Notes under the pieces: generated by a model
Seen by the model: only the letters and a program-made list of their open reading frames with translations
The model's database searches: none
Told to the model about the DNA's origin: nothing
NCBI GenBank assembly: GCA_009701185.1
Contig: WLKQ01000001.1
Span: 46,430-110,429, forward strand
From: Actinomycetota bacterium
GTDB lineage: Bacteria > Actinomycetota > Actinomycetes > Nanopelagicales > Nanopelagicaceae
Reading direction: 5' to 3'
Length of the DNA: 64,000 nt
Made by a program: the position numbers and the translations under genes
Shown: positions 47,267-55,929 of the stretch, one piece after another
Layout: the number at the start of each line of letters is the position of its first letter
How positions within the stretch are numbered: position 1 is the stretch's first letter

Positions 47267-48210
47267 GTTTTTATGGACTAGTTGATGGCACTGATGCCTC
47301 ATTGAAGCGTTATTTAGATGCACTTCCTGGCGTCGATCAAGTTGGTGCTGATGCGCGTGCGGCGATGTTAGCTACTCGAAGTATTAAAACCACGTCAAAG
47401 CGCTGGGCGATTGATACCGCAATTTCAATGGTGGATCTAACAACTTTAGAGGGCGCAGATACGGTCGGCAAAGTGCAAGCTCTGTGCGCTAAAGCAGTGC
47501 GGCCAGATCCTACGGACTTAACAATTCCTAGCGTTGGCGCGGTATGCGTTTACAACGACATGGTTGCAACTGCTCGTACTCACTTAGATTCAATCGGTGG
47601 CCACCATGTTGGAGTTGCTGCGGTTTCCACTGCTTTCCCATCAGGGCGAGCATCTATGGCAGTGAAGATTCAAGATACTCAAGATGCACTGAATGCCGGA
47701 GCATCTGAAATTGATATGGTCATTGATCGTGGTGCATTTCTTAGTGGCCAGTACATTGATGTCTTTAATGAGATTGTTGAAATCAAAGAGCTATGTGGTG
47801 ATCGAGCACATCTGAAGGTAATTTTTGAGACTGGTGAACTAGTTACATATGACAATGTACGTAAAGCATCGTTTCTTGCGATGGCCGCAGGTGCTGATTT
47901 CATTAAGACATCTACGGGTAAAGTTGCCCCTGCAGCAACAGCCCCTGTTGTCTTAGTGATGCTGGAAGCTGTTCGTGACTTTTACTCCATGACTAAGACA
48001 CGTATTGGGGTAAAGCCTGCAGGTGGAATCAGAAATACTAAAGATGCCATTAAGCAGTTGGTTTTAGTCAATGAAACCGCTGGGCCAGAATGGCTGACAC
48101 CATCGCTGTTTCGGATTGGTGCCAGCGCCTTGCTCAATGATTTATTGATGCAACGCATGAAAATGGATGATGGCTACTACGCTAGTCCTGCCTACGTAAC
48201 GATCGATTAA
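47263..48210 (+). CDS. deoC: Deoxyribose-phosphate aldolase
   Basis: 315 residues, the long DeoC type rather than the about 220-residue form. Splits deoxyribose 5-phosphate to acetaldehyde and glyceraldehyde 3-phosphate. The catalytic lysine is in DFIKTSTGK and the second lysine in VKPAGGIR; EIDMVIDRG is also characteristic. GTG start overlapping the mutase stop by 4 nt. The next gene, an aldehyde dehydrogenase, can take the acetaldehyde. Confidence 0.94.
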   Translation: MSFYGLVDGTDASLKRYLDALPGVDQVGADARAAMLATRSIKTTSKRWAIDTAISMVDLTTLEGADTVGKVQALCAKAVRPDPTDLTIPSVGAVCVYNDMVATARTHLDSIGGHHVGVAAVSTAFPSGRASMAVKIQDTQDALNAGASEIDMVIDRGAFLSGQYIDVFNEIVEIKELCGDRAHLKVIFETGELVTYDNVRKASFLAMAAGADFIKTSTGKVAPAATAPVVLVMLEAVRDFYSMTKTRIGVKPAGGIRNTKDAIKQLVLVNETAGPEWLTPSLFRIGASALLNDLLMQRMKMDDGYYASPAYVTID

Positions 48211-48221
48211 TGGAGATGCCC

Positions 48222-49661
48222 GTGAGCTTTGACTATGCACCAGCCCCTGAATCGCGGGCAGTCGTATCGATTAAGCCTAAATACGGCCATTTCATTGCCG
48301 GTAAATTCGTAGCAGGCAGCAAGCACTTCCCCACCATTAATCCAGCGACAGAGGAAGTTTTAAGCCATATCGCTCTAGCCGGTAAAGCTGAGGTCGATGC
48401 CGCTGTGAAGGCCGCCCGCAAGGCATATACGACCACATGGTCAAAAATGAGCGGTAAAGAGCGTGGAAAATATTTGTTCCGAGTAGCTCGCATTATGCAA
48501 GAGCGTGCACGAGAGTTTGCCGTCCTTGAAACGCTAGATAACGGAAAACCAATCCGTGAATCACGTGATGTCGATGTTCCACTAGCAGCTGCACATTTTT
48601 TCTATCACGCAGGTTGGGCCGATAAATTAGAGTTTGCAGGACTTGGAACTTCCACTAAGCCACATGGCGTTGCTGGCCAAATTATTCCTTGGAACTTTCC
48701 ACTACTTATGTTGGCATGGAAAGTCGCGCCAGCTCTTGCTGCTGGTAACACTGTTGTGCTGAAGCCTGCTGAAAGCACATCACTTACCGCATTATTATTT
48801 GCCGAAGTCTGCCAACAAGCAGAGCTGCCTGCAGGTGTTGTAAATATTGTTACAGGTGATGGATCAACTGGTGCATTGATAGTTAATCACCCAGGAATAG
48901 ATAAAATCGCATTCACTGGTTCAACTGAGGTTGGCAAGATTATTGCCCGTGCAGTAGCACCAACACATAAAAGTGTAACTCTGGAGCTCGGCGGTAAAGC
49001 TGCCAATATCATCTTTGAAGATGCAGCTATCGATGAAGCAGTTGAGGGAATTGTTAATGGCATCTTCTTTAACCAAGGCCATGTTTGTTGCGCCGGCTCT
49101 CGTTTAATTCTTCAAGAGAGCGTTGCTGATGAGGTTTTAGAAAAATTAAAGTCTCGTATGGCAAAAATTCGCGTTGGTGATCCTATGGATAAAAACACTG
49201 ACGTTGGTGCAATTAATAGTAAAGAGCAGTTAATCAAGATTACTGAACTCACAGCTGCTGGAGATGCCGAAGGTGCCCAGCGATGGAGTGCTCCTTGTGA
49301 ACTTCCAACTAAGGGTTTCTGGTTTGCGCCGACTATTTTCACTGGTGTCACTCAAGCTCATCGCATTGCCCGCGAAGAGATCTTTGGTCCCGTGCTCTCA
49401 GTTCTCACCTTTAGAACACCACAAGAGGCCATAGATAAGGCAAATAACACGCCTTTTGGCCTCTCGGCTGGAGTTTGGAGTGAGAAAGGCTCTCGTATTT
49501 TATGGGCGACGCAACAGTTGCGCGCCGGAGTTGTATGGGCCAATACATTTAATAAGTTTGATCCGACGTCACCTTTTGGTGGATATAAGGAATCTGGCTG
49601 GGGTCGAGAAGGTGGACGACACGGCTTAAGTGCATATTTGAAGGGAGTCGGTCATGAGTAA
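48222..49661 (+). CDS. NAD-dependent aldehyde dehydrogenase
   Basis: About 479 residues, full-length ALDH: IIPWNFPLLML with the catalytic Asn, KPAES for cofactor, FTGSTEVGK, LELGGKAANI with the general-base Glu, and the nucleophile in GHVCCAGSR. Context points to oxidation of the acetaldehyde from DeoC. Start choice: GTG 48222 has GGAG 6 nt upstream; ATG 48210 (overlapping the deoC stop as TAATG) adds four residues and cannot be excluded. It overlaps the next ALDH-like gene by 8 nt. Confidence 0.93.
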   Translation: MSFDYAPAPESRAVVSIKPKYGHFIAGKFVAGSKHFPTINPATEEVLSHIALAGKAEVDAAVKAARKAYTTTWSKMSGKERGKYLFRVARIMQERAREFAVLETLDNGKPIRESRDVDVPLAAAHFFYHAGWADKLEFAGLGTSTKPHGVAGQIIPWNFPLLMLAWKVAPALAAGNTVVLKPAESTSLTALLFAEVCQQAELPAGVVNIVTGDGSTGALIVNHPGIDKIAFTGSTEVGKIIARAVAPTHKSVTLELGGKAANIIFEDAAIDEAVEGIVNGIFFNQGHVCCAGSRLILQESVADEVLEKLKSRMAKIRVGDPMDKNTDVGAINSKEQLIKITELTAAGDAEGAQRWSAPCELPTKGFWFAPTIFTGVTQAHRIAREEIFGPVLSVLTFRTPQEAIDKANNTPFGLSAGVWSEKGSRILWATQQLRAGVVWANTFNKFDPTSPFGGYKESGWGREGGRHGLSAYLKGVGHE

Positions 49662-50496
49662 TCGTATAGATGTGAAAAAGACATATAAGTTGTTTATTAA
49701 TGGAGCTTTTCCACGCACTGAATCTGGCCGCACCTATGAAGTGAAAAATGCTAAGGGTGTATTCGTTGCAAATCCCTGCTTAGCATCACGTAAAGATCTA
49801 AAGGATGCGGTAGTAGCAGCACGCGCTGCGCAACCTGGTTGGAATAAAGCAACGGCTTATAACAAGGGGCAGATTCTTTACCGGCTTGCCGAAATGCTTG
49901 AAGGTCGACGTGCGCAGTTTGTTGATGAAATAGCGTCAATAACTGGTGTAAGCAAAGTTAAGGCCGATAAAGAACTCAGCGACTCTGTTGACCGATTAGT
50001 TTGGTATGCAGGATGGTCAGACAAAATCTCTTCACTTTCTGGTGCACTTAATCCAGTTGCTGGCCCTTATTACAACTTTACAATTCCAGAGAGTATGGGA
50101 GTCATCGCAGCGATTGCGCCTGAAACCCCATCACTTTTGGGATTCATAGATGTGATTGCACCAATTATCGTATCTGGAAATACAGTTGTTGTGCTGGCGA
50201 GCACCAAGGCACCATTATCTGCCATGAGTTTTGCAGAAGTAATTGCAACTAGTGATGTCCCTGCGGGAGTCATTAATATTTTAACTGGCAAGAAAGATGA
50301 AATCGCGCCTTGGATGGCATCACATATGGACATCGATGGATTAGATATCACTGGTCTCGCCACTAAAAAGCATGCAGAGCTTCGCATAGCAGGGGCTGAA
50401 AACTTGAAGCGAATCTTCTCTTTTAAGTCACATGATCCAGCTCGCATTCTCGCCTTCATGGAGGCTAAGACGGTCTGGCACCCAATAGGGCTCTAA
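49654..50496 (+). CDS. Short ALDH-like protein without catalytic centre
   Basis: 280 residues aligned to the first half of ALDHs (LFINGAFPRTESGRTYEV, then the first Rossmann half). The parts needed for catalysis are gone: PWNFP is replaced by PETPS, KPAE by ASTKAP, the FTGSTEVGK loop by ITGLATKKH, and the nucleophilic Cys domain is missing. The frame closes cleanly in KTVWHPIGL and has no decay, so it is not a simple pseudogene. Overlap with the active ALDH gene suggests a hetero-complex partner or regulator. Its stop overlaps the nucleoside hydrolase stop. Confidence 0.85.
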   Translation: MSNRIDVKKTYKLFINGAFPRTESGRTYEVKNAKGVFVANPCLASRKDLKDAVVAARAAQPGWNKATAYNKGQILYRLAEMLEGRRAQFVDEIASITGVSKVKADKELSDSVDRLVWYAGWSDKISSLSGALNPVAGPYYNFTIPESMGVIAAIAPETPSLLGFIDVIAPIIVSGNTVVVLASTKAPLSAMSFAEVIATSDVPAGVINILTGKKDEIAPWMASHMDIDGLDITGLATKKHAELRIAGAENLKRIFSFKSHDPARILAFMEAKTVWHPIGL

Positions 50497-51446
50497 GACC
50501 AGCCTTTATCAATGGTTTTTAGCCACAACTGGCGCACAGCTTCGACATCTAGATCCATGACGACTCGAACTTTGGCTGAGTCTTCTAAATCTAAAGGCTC
50601 TAGCTCTTTAAGAAATGAATCGCGACGATCACAGATAGTTTGACCACGTGCGGGGCCTGATGAAGTATCAACTACAACATCAAACATCTCCGTAGTAAAA
50701 AGTTCAGGGTGAATCGCAGTTGCAACTGCTCCATAATCCCCCAGAGTGATTGGCGATACACCTAATCGTTCAATGAAGGCGTTAATAAGCGCTCCTCCAA
50801 ATTGGGCAGAAGTTTGAGCTGATTGTACTAACCGGTTTGCTTCTTCGCGCGTGACCCCTGGTCGCATAAATACATCTAGGCCATACATCGTGATTGGTAC
50901 TCCGCTTTGAAAGACTATCGCTGCAGCTTCTGGATCATGCCAAACATTAAACTCAGCAGCAGCCGTTGCATTACCCGCCGAAGCCGAACCACCCATTAAT
51001 ACAATTCTATGAAGTTTTTTAGCGGTCTCTGGAAAAGCGCGTAAGAAAAGTGCAACGTTTGTCAGTGGTGCCAATGGAACAAGCGTTACTGGGTCGACGG
51101 ATTCTTCTATTAAGTCGCGAAGAAGCTCAACTGCAGAGCGTTTATCAATTCTGCGTTGTGACGGAGCTATTCCAAGATCTCCCATTCCATCTGCACCATG
51201 GACATATTCGGCGTACTTGGATTCACCCAATAGAGGTCGAACTGCGCCGCGTGCAACGGGAATATCTCCTGCGCCAGCAGCATCTAAAACTTTCAAAGTA
51301 TTTGCGACAACTTGATCGACATTGGTGTTTCCATCGACACACGTGACCCCTAAAAGTCTGATCGCTGGGTGCATTGCAGCAAAAAGCACAGCAAATGCGT
51401 CATCTACTCCCGTATCGACATCCAAAATCATTGAAGTTTTATTCAT
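50493..51446 (-). CDS. Inosine-uridine type nucleoside hydrolase
   Basis: 317 residues. DVDTGVDDAFAV at the N-terminus is the calcium-binding aspartate cluster of the family; LAPLTNVALFL and EFNVWHDPEAA follow in order. Hydrolyses N-ribosides to base and free ribose, which the divergent ribokinase would phosphorylate. TAGGCT lies 7 nt before its ATG. Confidence 0.93.
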   Translation of the reverse strand: MNKTSMILDVDTGVDDAFAVLFAAMHPAIRLLGVTCVDGNTNVDQVVANTLKVLDAAGAGDIPVARGAVRPLLGESKYAEYVHGADGMGDLGIAPSQRRIDKRSAVELLRDLIEESVDPVTLVPLAPLTNVALFLRAFPETAKKLHRIVLMGGSASAGNATAAAEFNVWHDPEAAAIVFQSGVPITMYGLDVFMRPGVTREEANRLVQSAQTSAQFGGALINAFIERLGVSPITLGDYGAVATAIHPELFTTEMFDVVVDTSSGPARGQTICDRRDSFLKELEPLDLEDSAKVRVVMDLDVEAVRQLWLKTIDKGWS

Positions 51447-51452
51447 ACCCGA

Positions 51453-51459
51453 TAGCCTA
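51453..51459. promoter_or_regulatory. Symmetric overlapping -10 boxes, nucleoside hydrolase / ribokinase
   Basis: The core TAGCCTA gives TAGCCT on the plus strand (51453-51458), 6 nt before the ribokinase ATG, and TAGGCT on the minus strand (51454-51459), 7 nt before the hydrolase ATG. A plus-strand TTGAAG lies 16 bp upstream (51431-51436). The gap is 18 bp; the layout is the same as at birA/accD. Confidence 0.55.
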
Positions 51460-51464
51460 GCGTC

Positions 51465-52361
51465 ATGAGTAAATCAGTTATAGCCATCGTTGGAAGTGCC
51501 ACCATGGATCTAACGGCGTACACGGACACTGTGCCCGAGGCTGGCCAAACGCTACTGGGCAGGGATTTCACGACTGGTTTTGGCGGAAAAGGTGCAAATC
51601 AAGCTGTAATAGCTGCGCATTGTGGAGCTGATGTGTACTTTATTGGAACATTGGGGCGGGATTCATTCGGTGATGCAATCTCTGTAAATTTTTCAGCCGT
51701 TGGAATTAATACTGACTATCTAGAACGTAGTGATAGCCCATCTGGCGTTGCCCATATTTGGGTGGATGGGAATGGCGAAAATCGAATCATTATTGTTCCT
51801 GGTGCCAATCACGACATTGAGATTGCAAAAGTCGTGAGTGCAATCAGTGACATCCCCGAATTAGCAATTGTTATAGCCCAATGTGAAATCAAACAAGAAG
51901 TTACGATCGCCGCATTCGTGGCAGCTAAAGCTAGAGGCTGTATTACCATTTTAAATCCAGCACCTTTTGAAGAGCTAAGTCCGCAGTTGCTTGACGTAAC
52001 TGATTGGTTGATCCCAAATGAAACTGAGTTTCAATCAATTACTCACACAAATGCTGACGACGATAGTAACCTGGCAAATTTTAGACCAGGTAAAAACTCA
52101 ATTGTTACACTTGGATCTCAAGGAGCGGTGTTGATTGGTTCGGACCGAACGCTTACGCGTTCTAGTGCACCGAGCGTTCATGTCGAAGATACGACGGGAG
52201 CTGGGGATGCCTTTGTTGGAACGTTTGCGTATTGCTTAGCTAGTGGAATGCCATCAATTGATGCCCTAAAGTTTGGAATTAAAGTAGCTTCTTTAAGTGT
52301 TACACGAAAAGGCGCCCAATCCTCCTACCCTTCTCAGGCTGAGATTAAGACACTTTCATAG
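51465..52361 (+). CDS. rbsK: Ribokinase-like PfkB sugar kinase
   Basis: 298 residues, PfkB family: GFGGKGANQAV in the sugar-binding N-terminal part and DTTGAGDAFVGTF (catalytic Asp, anion hole) at the C-terminus. Likely makes ribose 5-phosphate from ribose released by the divergent nucleoside hydrolase. A nucleoside kinase of the same fold is the main alternative. The last 28 bp overlap the convergent P450 gene. Confidence 0.9.
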   Translation: MSKSVIAIVGSATMDLTAYTDTVPEAGQTLLGRDFTTGFGGKGANQAVIAAHCGADVYFIGTLGRDSFGDAISVNFSAVGINTDYLERSDSPSGVAHIWVDGNGENRIIIVPGANHDIEIAKVVSAISDIPELAIVIAQCEIKQEVTIAAFVAAKARGCITILNPAPFEELSPQLLDVTDWLIPNETEFQSITHTNADDDSNLANFRPGKNSIVTLGSQGAVLIGSDRTLTRSSAPSVHVEDTTGAGDAFVGTFAYCLASGMPSIDALKFGIKVASLSVTRKGAQSSYPSQAEIKTLS

Positions 52362-53518
52362 CCTCGTAGAACGAATGTAGGTCTACGAATCGGTTCACTA
52401 GATAACTCCATTGAAGGATATTTCTCCCACAGCGCCGGAAGTGAAACGCTCATTTCTAGGCGAGCAAGTGGTGCACCCAAACAGAAATGGATTCCTGCAC
52501 CAAAACCAATATGCGGATTAGGATCTCGAGTTAAATCCATCTCACCGGCATCTGCGAACACTCCATTGTCACGATTAGCAGCTCCGATAAGGGCTGCAAT
52601 CTTCTGTCCGGCCGCTATATCTACGCCGCCGATCTGTGTATCTTTCGTCGCCGTACGCTCAAATAGCTGCAAAGGCGCATCAAAACGCATGAACTCCTCC
52701 AGTGCGGTTTCGGTAATTGCACGAGGATTCTCTCGAAGGAGCCTGGCTTGGTCTGGCCGTTTTAGCGCAGCCACCATTCCATTTCCAAAAGCATTCACAC
52801 TTGCCTCATGACCGGCATTTAACAAAAGGATGCATGTAGCAACTAATTCATGTGAGTTTAGCTTTTCACCGTTTTCTTCAACCATAGCTAAATCTGTAAT
52901 TAAATCACTGCCGGGATTTTTCTTGCGATGCTCTGCTAAACCACGTACATAAGCAGCGAATTCACCAGCAGCTGCTTGAGCTTCTAATTGATACTGCTTA
53001 GATGGGTTAACCTCATACATTTTTACTATTGCTTGCGACCAAGGTCGTAGCAGATGCTCATCAGATTCTGGAAAGCCTAACAAGTCAGCGATAATCTTTA
53101 CCGGTAATGGCTCTGCATAATCTGCAATTAAATCAAAGCTCTCTCCTGCTTTTACTTTCAGATCAATATCATCGAGTAACTGTTGAGTAATCCGTTCAAT
53201 AGCAGGGCGCATATCTTCAATTTTCTGACGATTAAAAGCTTTGGCAACCAATGAACGTAAACGTGTGTGCTTGGGTGGTTCGCTATCTAAAATTGAATCT
53301 GAATGTAGCCAGTTAAAAGTTTCCCACTCAAAATCAGGTTTTTTATCTACAAATATTCGACCGAGGGATTTATTTCGAAAAACATCATTCGCATCGCCAT
53401 GTACCGCAGCTAAAAACATATTCATGTCATTGTGCCAGACAGGTTTCCCCTGACTTCGCAGTTCTCCCAGATGCGAATAAGGATCAGCTACAAAAGCTGC
53501 GTCGTTAAAATCAATCAT
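52334..53518 (-). CDS. Cytochrome P450
   Basis: 394 residues, soluble bacterial type. Heme loop FGAGIHFCLGAPLARLE with the thiolate Cys, K-helix ExxR in EEFMRFDAP, and I-helix LNAGHEASVN. The usual I-helix Thr after the acid is Ala here, as in P450eryF, where the substrate assists oxygen activation. Its ATG overlaps the adenosine deaminase stop as TAATG, so it is translated with nucleoside enzymes. No dedicated reductase is adjacent; the 7Fe ferredoxin at 15 kb is a possible donor. Substrate unknown. Confidence 0.93.
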   Translation of the reverse strand: MIDFNDAAFVADPYSHLGELRSQGKPVWHNDMNMFLAAVHGDANDVFRNKSLGRIFVDKKPDFEWETFNWLHSDSILDSEPPKHTRLRSLVAKAFNRQKIEDMRPAIERITQQLLDDIDLKVKAGESFDLIADYAEPLPVKIIADLLGFPESDEHLLRPWSQAIVKMYEVNPSKQYQLEAQAAAGEFAAYVRGLAEHRKKNPGSDLITDLAMVEENGEKLNSHELVATCILLLNAGHEASVNAFGNGMVAALKRPDQARLLRENPRAITETALEEFMRFDAPLQLFERTATKDTQIGGVDIAAGQKIAALIGAANRDNGVFADAGEMDLTRDPNPHIGFGAGIHFCLGAPLARLEMSVSLPALWEKYPSMELSSEPIRRPTFVLRGYESVLISA

Positions 53519-54612
53519 TATTCCGAAGAGATTTTCGCATAACCGGGCTTAATGATGCCTTCGATAATCTTTAGACGGTCAGGGTATGAGATAAATGCGC
53601 TCTTCATCGCGTTAATTGTGATGCGCTGTAGCTCGGCAAAATCCCAATTAAATGCCTTCACTGCTTCGCGCATCTCAAGACTCATCGATGTCTGACTCAT
53701 GAGGCGATTATCGGTATTGAGAGTTACTCGAAAACGTAGACGGGCTAGAGCGCCAATAGGGTGCTCGGCGTAGCTTTTTGCCGCTCCAGTCTGCAGATTC
53801 GACGTCGGGCAAAGCTCCAATGGAATTCGTCGATCACGAACATAGGATGCCAATTGGCCTAGTTTGGGCTCTGGGCCAGAGAAATCAATGTCATCAATAA
53901 TGCGAACACCATGGCCTAGACGCTCAGCACCACAGATTTGAATCGCTTCCCAGATAGATGGAATTCCATAGGCTTCACCAGCGTGAATCGTGTAATGCGC
54001 ATCCTCTTTGCGTAGGTAATCAAAACTCTCTTTTTGATCACTTGGTGGAAATCCATCTTCAGGTCCCGCAATATCAAAACCAACAACACCTTGTCCTCGA
54101 TATTTAACAACTAATTCGGCTACCTCTTGTGATTTTTTATTCTGACGCATTCCGCACAACAGAGAAAAGACTGAGATTGTAAAACCCTCGGCGGCAGCAT
54201 CTGCCATACCTAATCGGTATCCCTCAATAGTCGCTTCGACAACATCAGACATAGTAAGGCCTTGTTCAGTAAAGAGCTCTGGTGCTCCACGGACTTCGGC
54301 ATAAACAACACCGTCGCGTGCAAGATCAAGTGCGCACTCACGAGCCACGCGAATAATATCTTCACGGCGTTGCATGACCGCAATGGTGTGTGAAAAAGTC
54401 TCCAAATAACGTACAAGTGAGCCCGAATCACATGATTCACGGAACCACGTTGCTAACTCTTCAGCATCATGAGTGGGCAACGCTGTATACCCAATCTCTT
54501 TAGCTATATCAATAATTGTTTGTGGGCGCAGACCACCATCTAAATGGTCATGGAGCAATACTTTAGGAAGTCGCTTAATCTGATCCTCTGATGGAATGCT
54601 GGTCATAGCCAT
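53518..54612 (-). CDS. add: Adenosine deaminase
   Basis: 364 residues; hydrolyses (deoxy)adenosine to (deoxy)inosine. Zinc motifs HDHLDG (H21, H23), HAGEAYG with the catalytic Glu, and NTDNRLMS with the metal Asp are intact. ATG 54612 lies after AGGGG; it is 12 bp behind deoA. Its product is a substrate for the PNP encoded 9 kb away. Position matches the cdd-deoA-add cluster of Mycobacterium. Confidence 0.95.
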   Translation of the reverse strand: MAMTSIPSEDQIKRLPKVLLHDHLDGGLRPQTIIDIAKEIGYTALPTHDAEELATWFRESCDSGSLVRYLETFSHTIAVMQRREDIIRVARECALDLARDGVVYAEVRGAPELFTEQGLTMSDVVEATIEGYRLGMADAAAEGFTISVFSLLCGMRQNKKSQEVAELVVKYRGQGVVGFDIAGPEDGFPPSDQKESFDYLRKEDAHYTIHAGEAYGIPSIWEAIQICGAERLGHGVRIIDDIDFSGPEPKLGQLASYVRDRRIPLELCPTSNLQTGAAKSYAEHPIGALARLRFRVTLNTDNRLMSQTSMSLEMREAVKAFNWDFAELQRITINAMKSAFISYPDRLKIIEGIIKPGYAKISSE

Positions 54613-54624
54613 GGCGTGTGCCCC

Positions 54625-55929
54625 TTAATCAATAATTCGTTCTACTACTAATGGCAATCTATCAATTTTTCCATTCGCAGGTAGTTCGCCGATAGTGACG
54701 CTATCAATAAGGGCTTCCTGTGCTCGAACAAAAGCCGCCGGTGTATCTGTATGTAAAGTAAATAATGGCGCTCCAGCTTTAATAATGTCACCTGGTTTAG
54801 CGTGAATTTCAATGCCCGCACCGGCTTGGACTGCTTCGCCCTGGCGAGTACGTCCAGCACCAAGGCGCCATGCTGCAAGGCCAACGGCCATAGCATCCAT
54901 CGCTAGAACAGTTCCAGAGCTTTGTGCGGTCACAACAATATTTTCCTTGGCTACGGGAAGCGTGGCATCTGGATCTCCACCTTGCGCACTAATCATTCGG
55001 CGCCATACATCCATAGCTTTGCCATTCTTTAGCGCATCGGCCGGATCCATTCCATTGATGCCGGCTATTTCTAACATTTCGCGTGCAAGTAAAACCGTCA
55101 GCTCAACAATGTCAGAAGGCCCACCGCCTGCAAGAACTTCAACAGACTCACGAACTTCTAAAGCATTGCCGGCAGTCAAACCAAGTGGAACATCCATCGC
55201 AGTGACTAGAGCTAAGGTTTTTACACCGGCACGTTTTCCTAGACCCACCATCACGTGGGCTAATTCAGCCGCCTTAGCTGGATCACTCATAAATGCGCCT
55301 GCACCGGTTTTAACATCGAGTACTAAAGCGCTCGTACCCTCAGCAATCTTTTTGCTCATGATTGATGATGCAATAAGAGGAATTGCTTCTACGGTTGCAG
55401 TCACATCTCGTAATGCATATAGTTTTTTATCTGCGGGTGCTAAGCCTGCTCCTGCTGCGCAAATAACTGCGCCTACATCTTGTAAAACTTTTAACATCTC
55501 ATCATTAGATAGCGATGCGCGCCACCCTGGAATCGACTCTAACTTATCGAGAGTTCCACCCGTATGCCCTAAACCGCGACCCGATAACTGTGGAACTGCG
55601 GCGCCACATGCTGCAACTAACGGAGCTAAAGGTAATGTTATTTTGTCACCGACTCCCCCCGTTGAATGTTTATCTACTGTTGGGCGAGAAAGTGCTGACC
55701 AGTTCATGCGTTCACCACTGCTGATCATGGCGTCGGTCCAACGTGAGATTTCCCGTGACTCCATACCGTTGAGCAAAATCGCCATCAATAGCGCTGACAT
55801 CTGTTCGTCAGCTACGGCACCCCGTGTGTAAGCATCAATAATCCAGTCGATTTGCGGATCACTGAGTGAGTGCCGATCTCGCTTAGCGGCGATAATTTCA
55901 GTTGCAGAGAAGGCTTCTATCGATGACAT
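54625..55929 (-). CDS. deoA: Thymidine phosphorylase
   Basis: 434 residues, pyrimidine nucleoside phosphorylase: DKHSTGGVGDKITLPLAP binds phosphate, SGRGLGHTGGTLDKLES follows, and a C-terminal alpha/beta domain ends near ALFTLHTD. Converts thymidine and deoxyuridine to base and deoxyribose 1-phosphate. It directly abuts cdd. The long plus-strand ORF opposite it is a shadow. Confidence 0.95.
   Translation of the reverse strand: MSSIEAFSATEIIAAKRDRHSLSDPQIDWIIDAYTRGAVADEQMSALLMAILLNGMESREISRWTDAMISSGERMNWSALSRPTVDKHSTGGVGDKITLPLAPLVAACGAAVPQLSGRGLGHTGGTLDKLESIPGWRASLSNDEMLKVLQDVGAVICAAGAGLAPADKKLYALRDVTATVEAIPLIASSIMSKKIAEGTSALVLDVKTGAGAFMSDPAKAAELAHVMVGLGKRAGVKTLALVTAMDVPLGLTAGNALEVRESVEVLAGGGPSDIVELTVLLAREMLEIAGINGMDPADALKNGKAMDVWRRMISAQGGDPDATLPVAKENIVVTAQSSGTVLAMDAMAVGLAAWRLGAGRTRQGEAVQAGAGIEIHAKPGDIIKAGAPLFTLHTDTPAAFVRAQEALIDSVTIGELPANGKIDRLPLVVERIID

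Noticed and set aside
49654-50496. Short ALDH as a frameshifted remnant of a full gene
   Set aside because: The sequence after the stop belongs to the convergent nucleoside hydrolase, and the catalytic loops within the retained half are also changed, which a simple truncation would not explain.
52334-52361. Possible frameshift at the ribokinase/P450 junction
   Set aside because: Both C-termini look normal for their families (ribokinase ends shortly after the GAGDAF domain, P450 ends after the beta region), so the 28-bp overlap is accepted as real.
54812-55831. 339-residue plus-strand ORF opposite deoA
   Set aside because: deoA is certain by its motifs; the antisense frame is a low-complexity Ala/Ser/Thr-rich shadow with no recognisable domain and no ribosome site.
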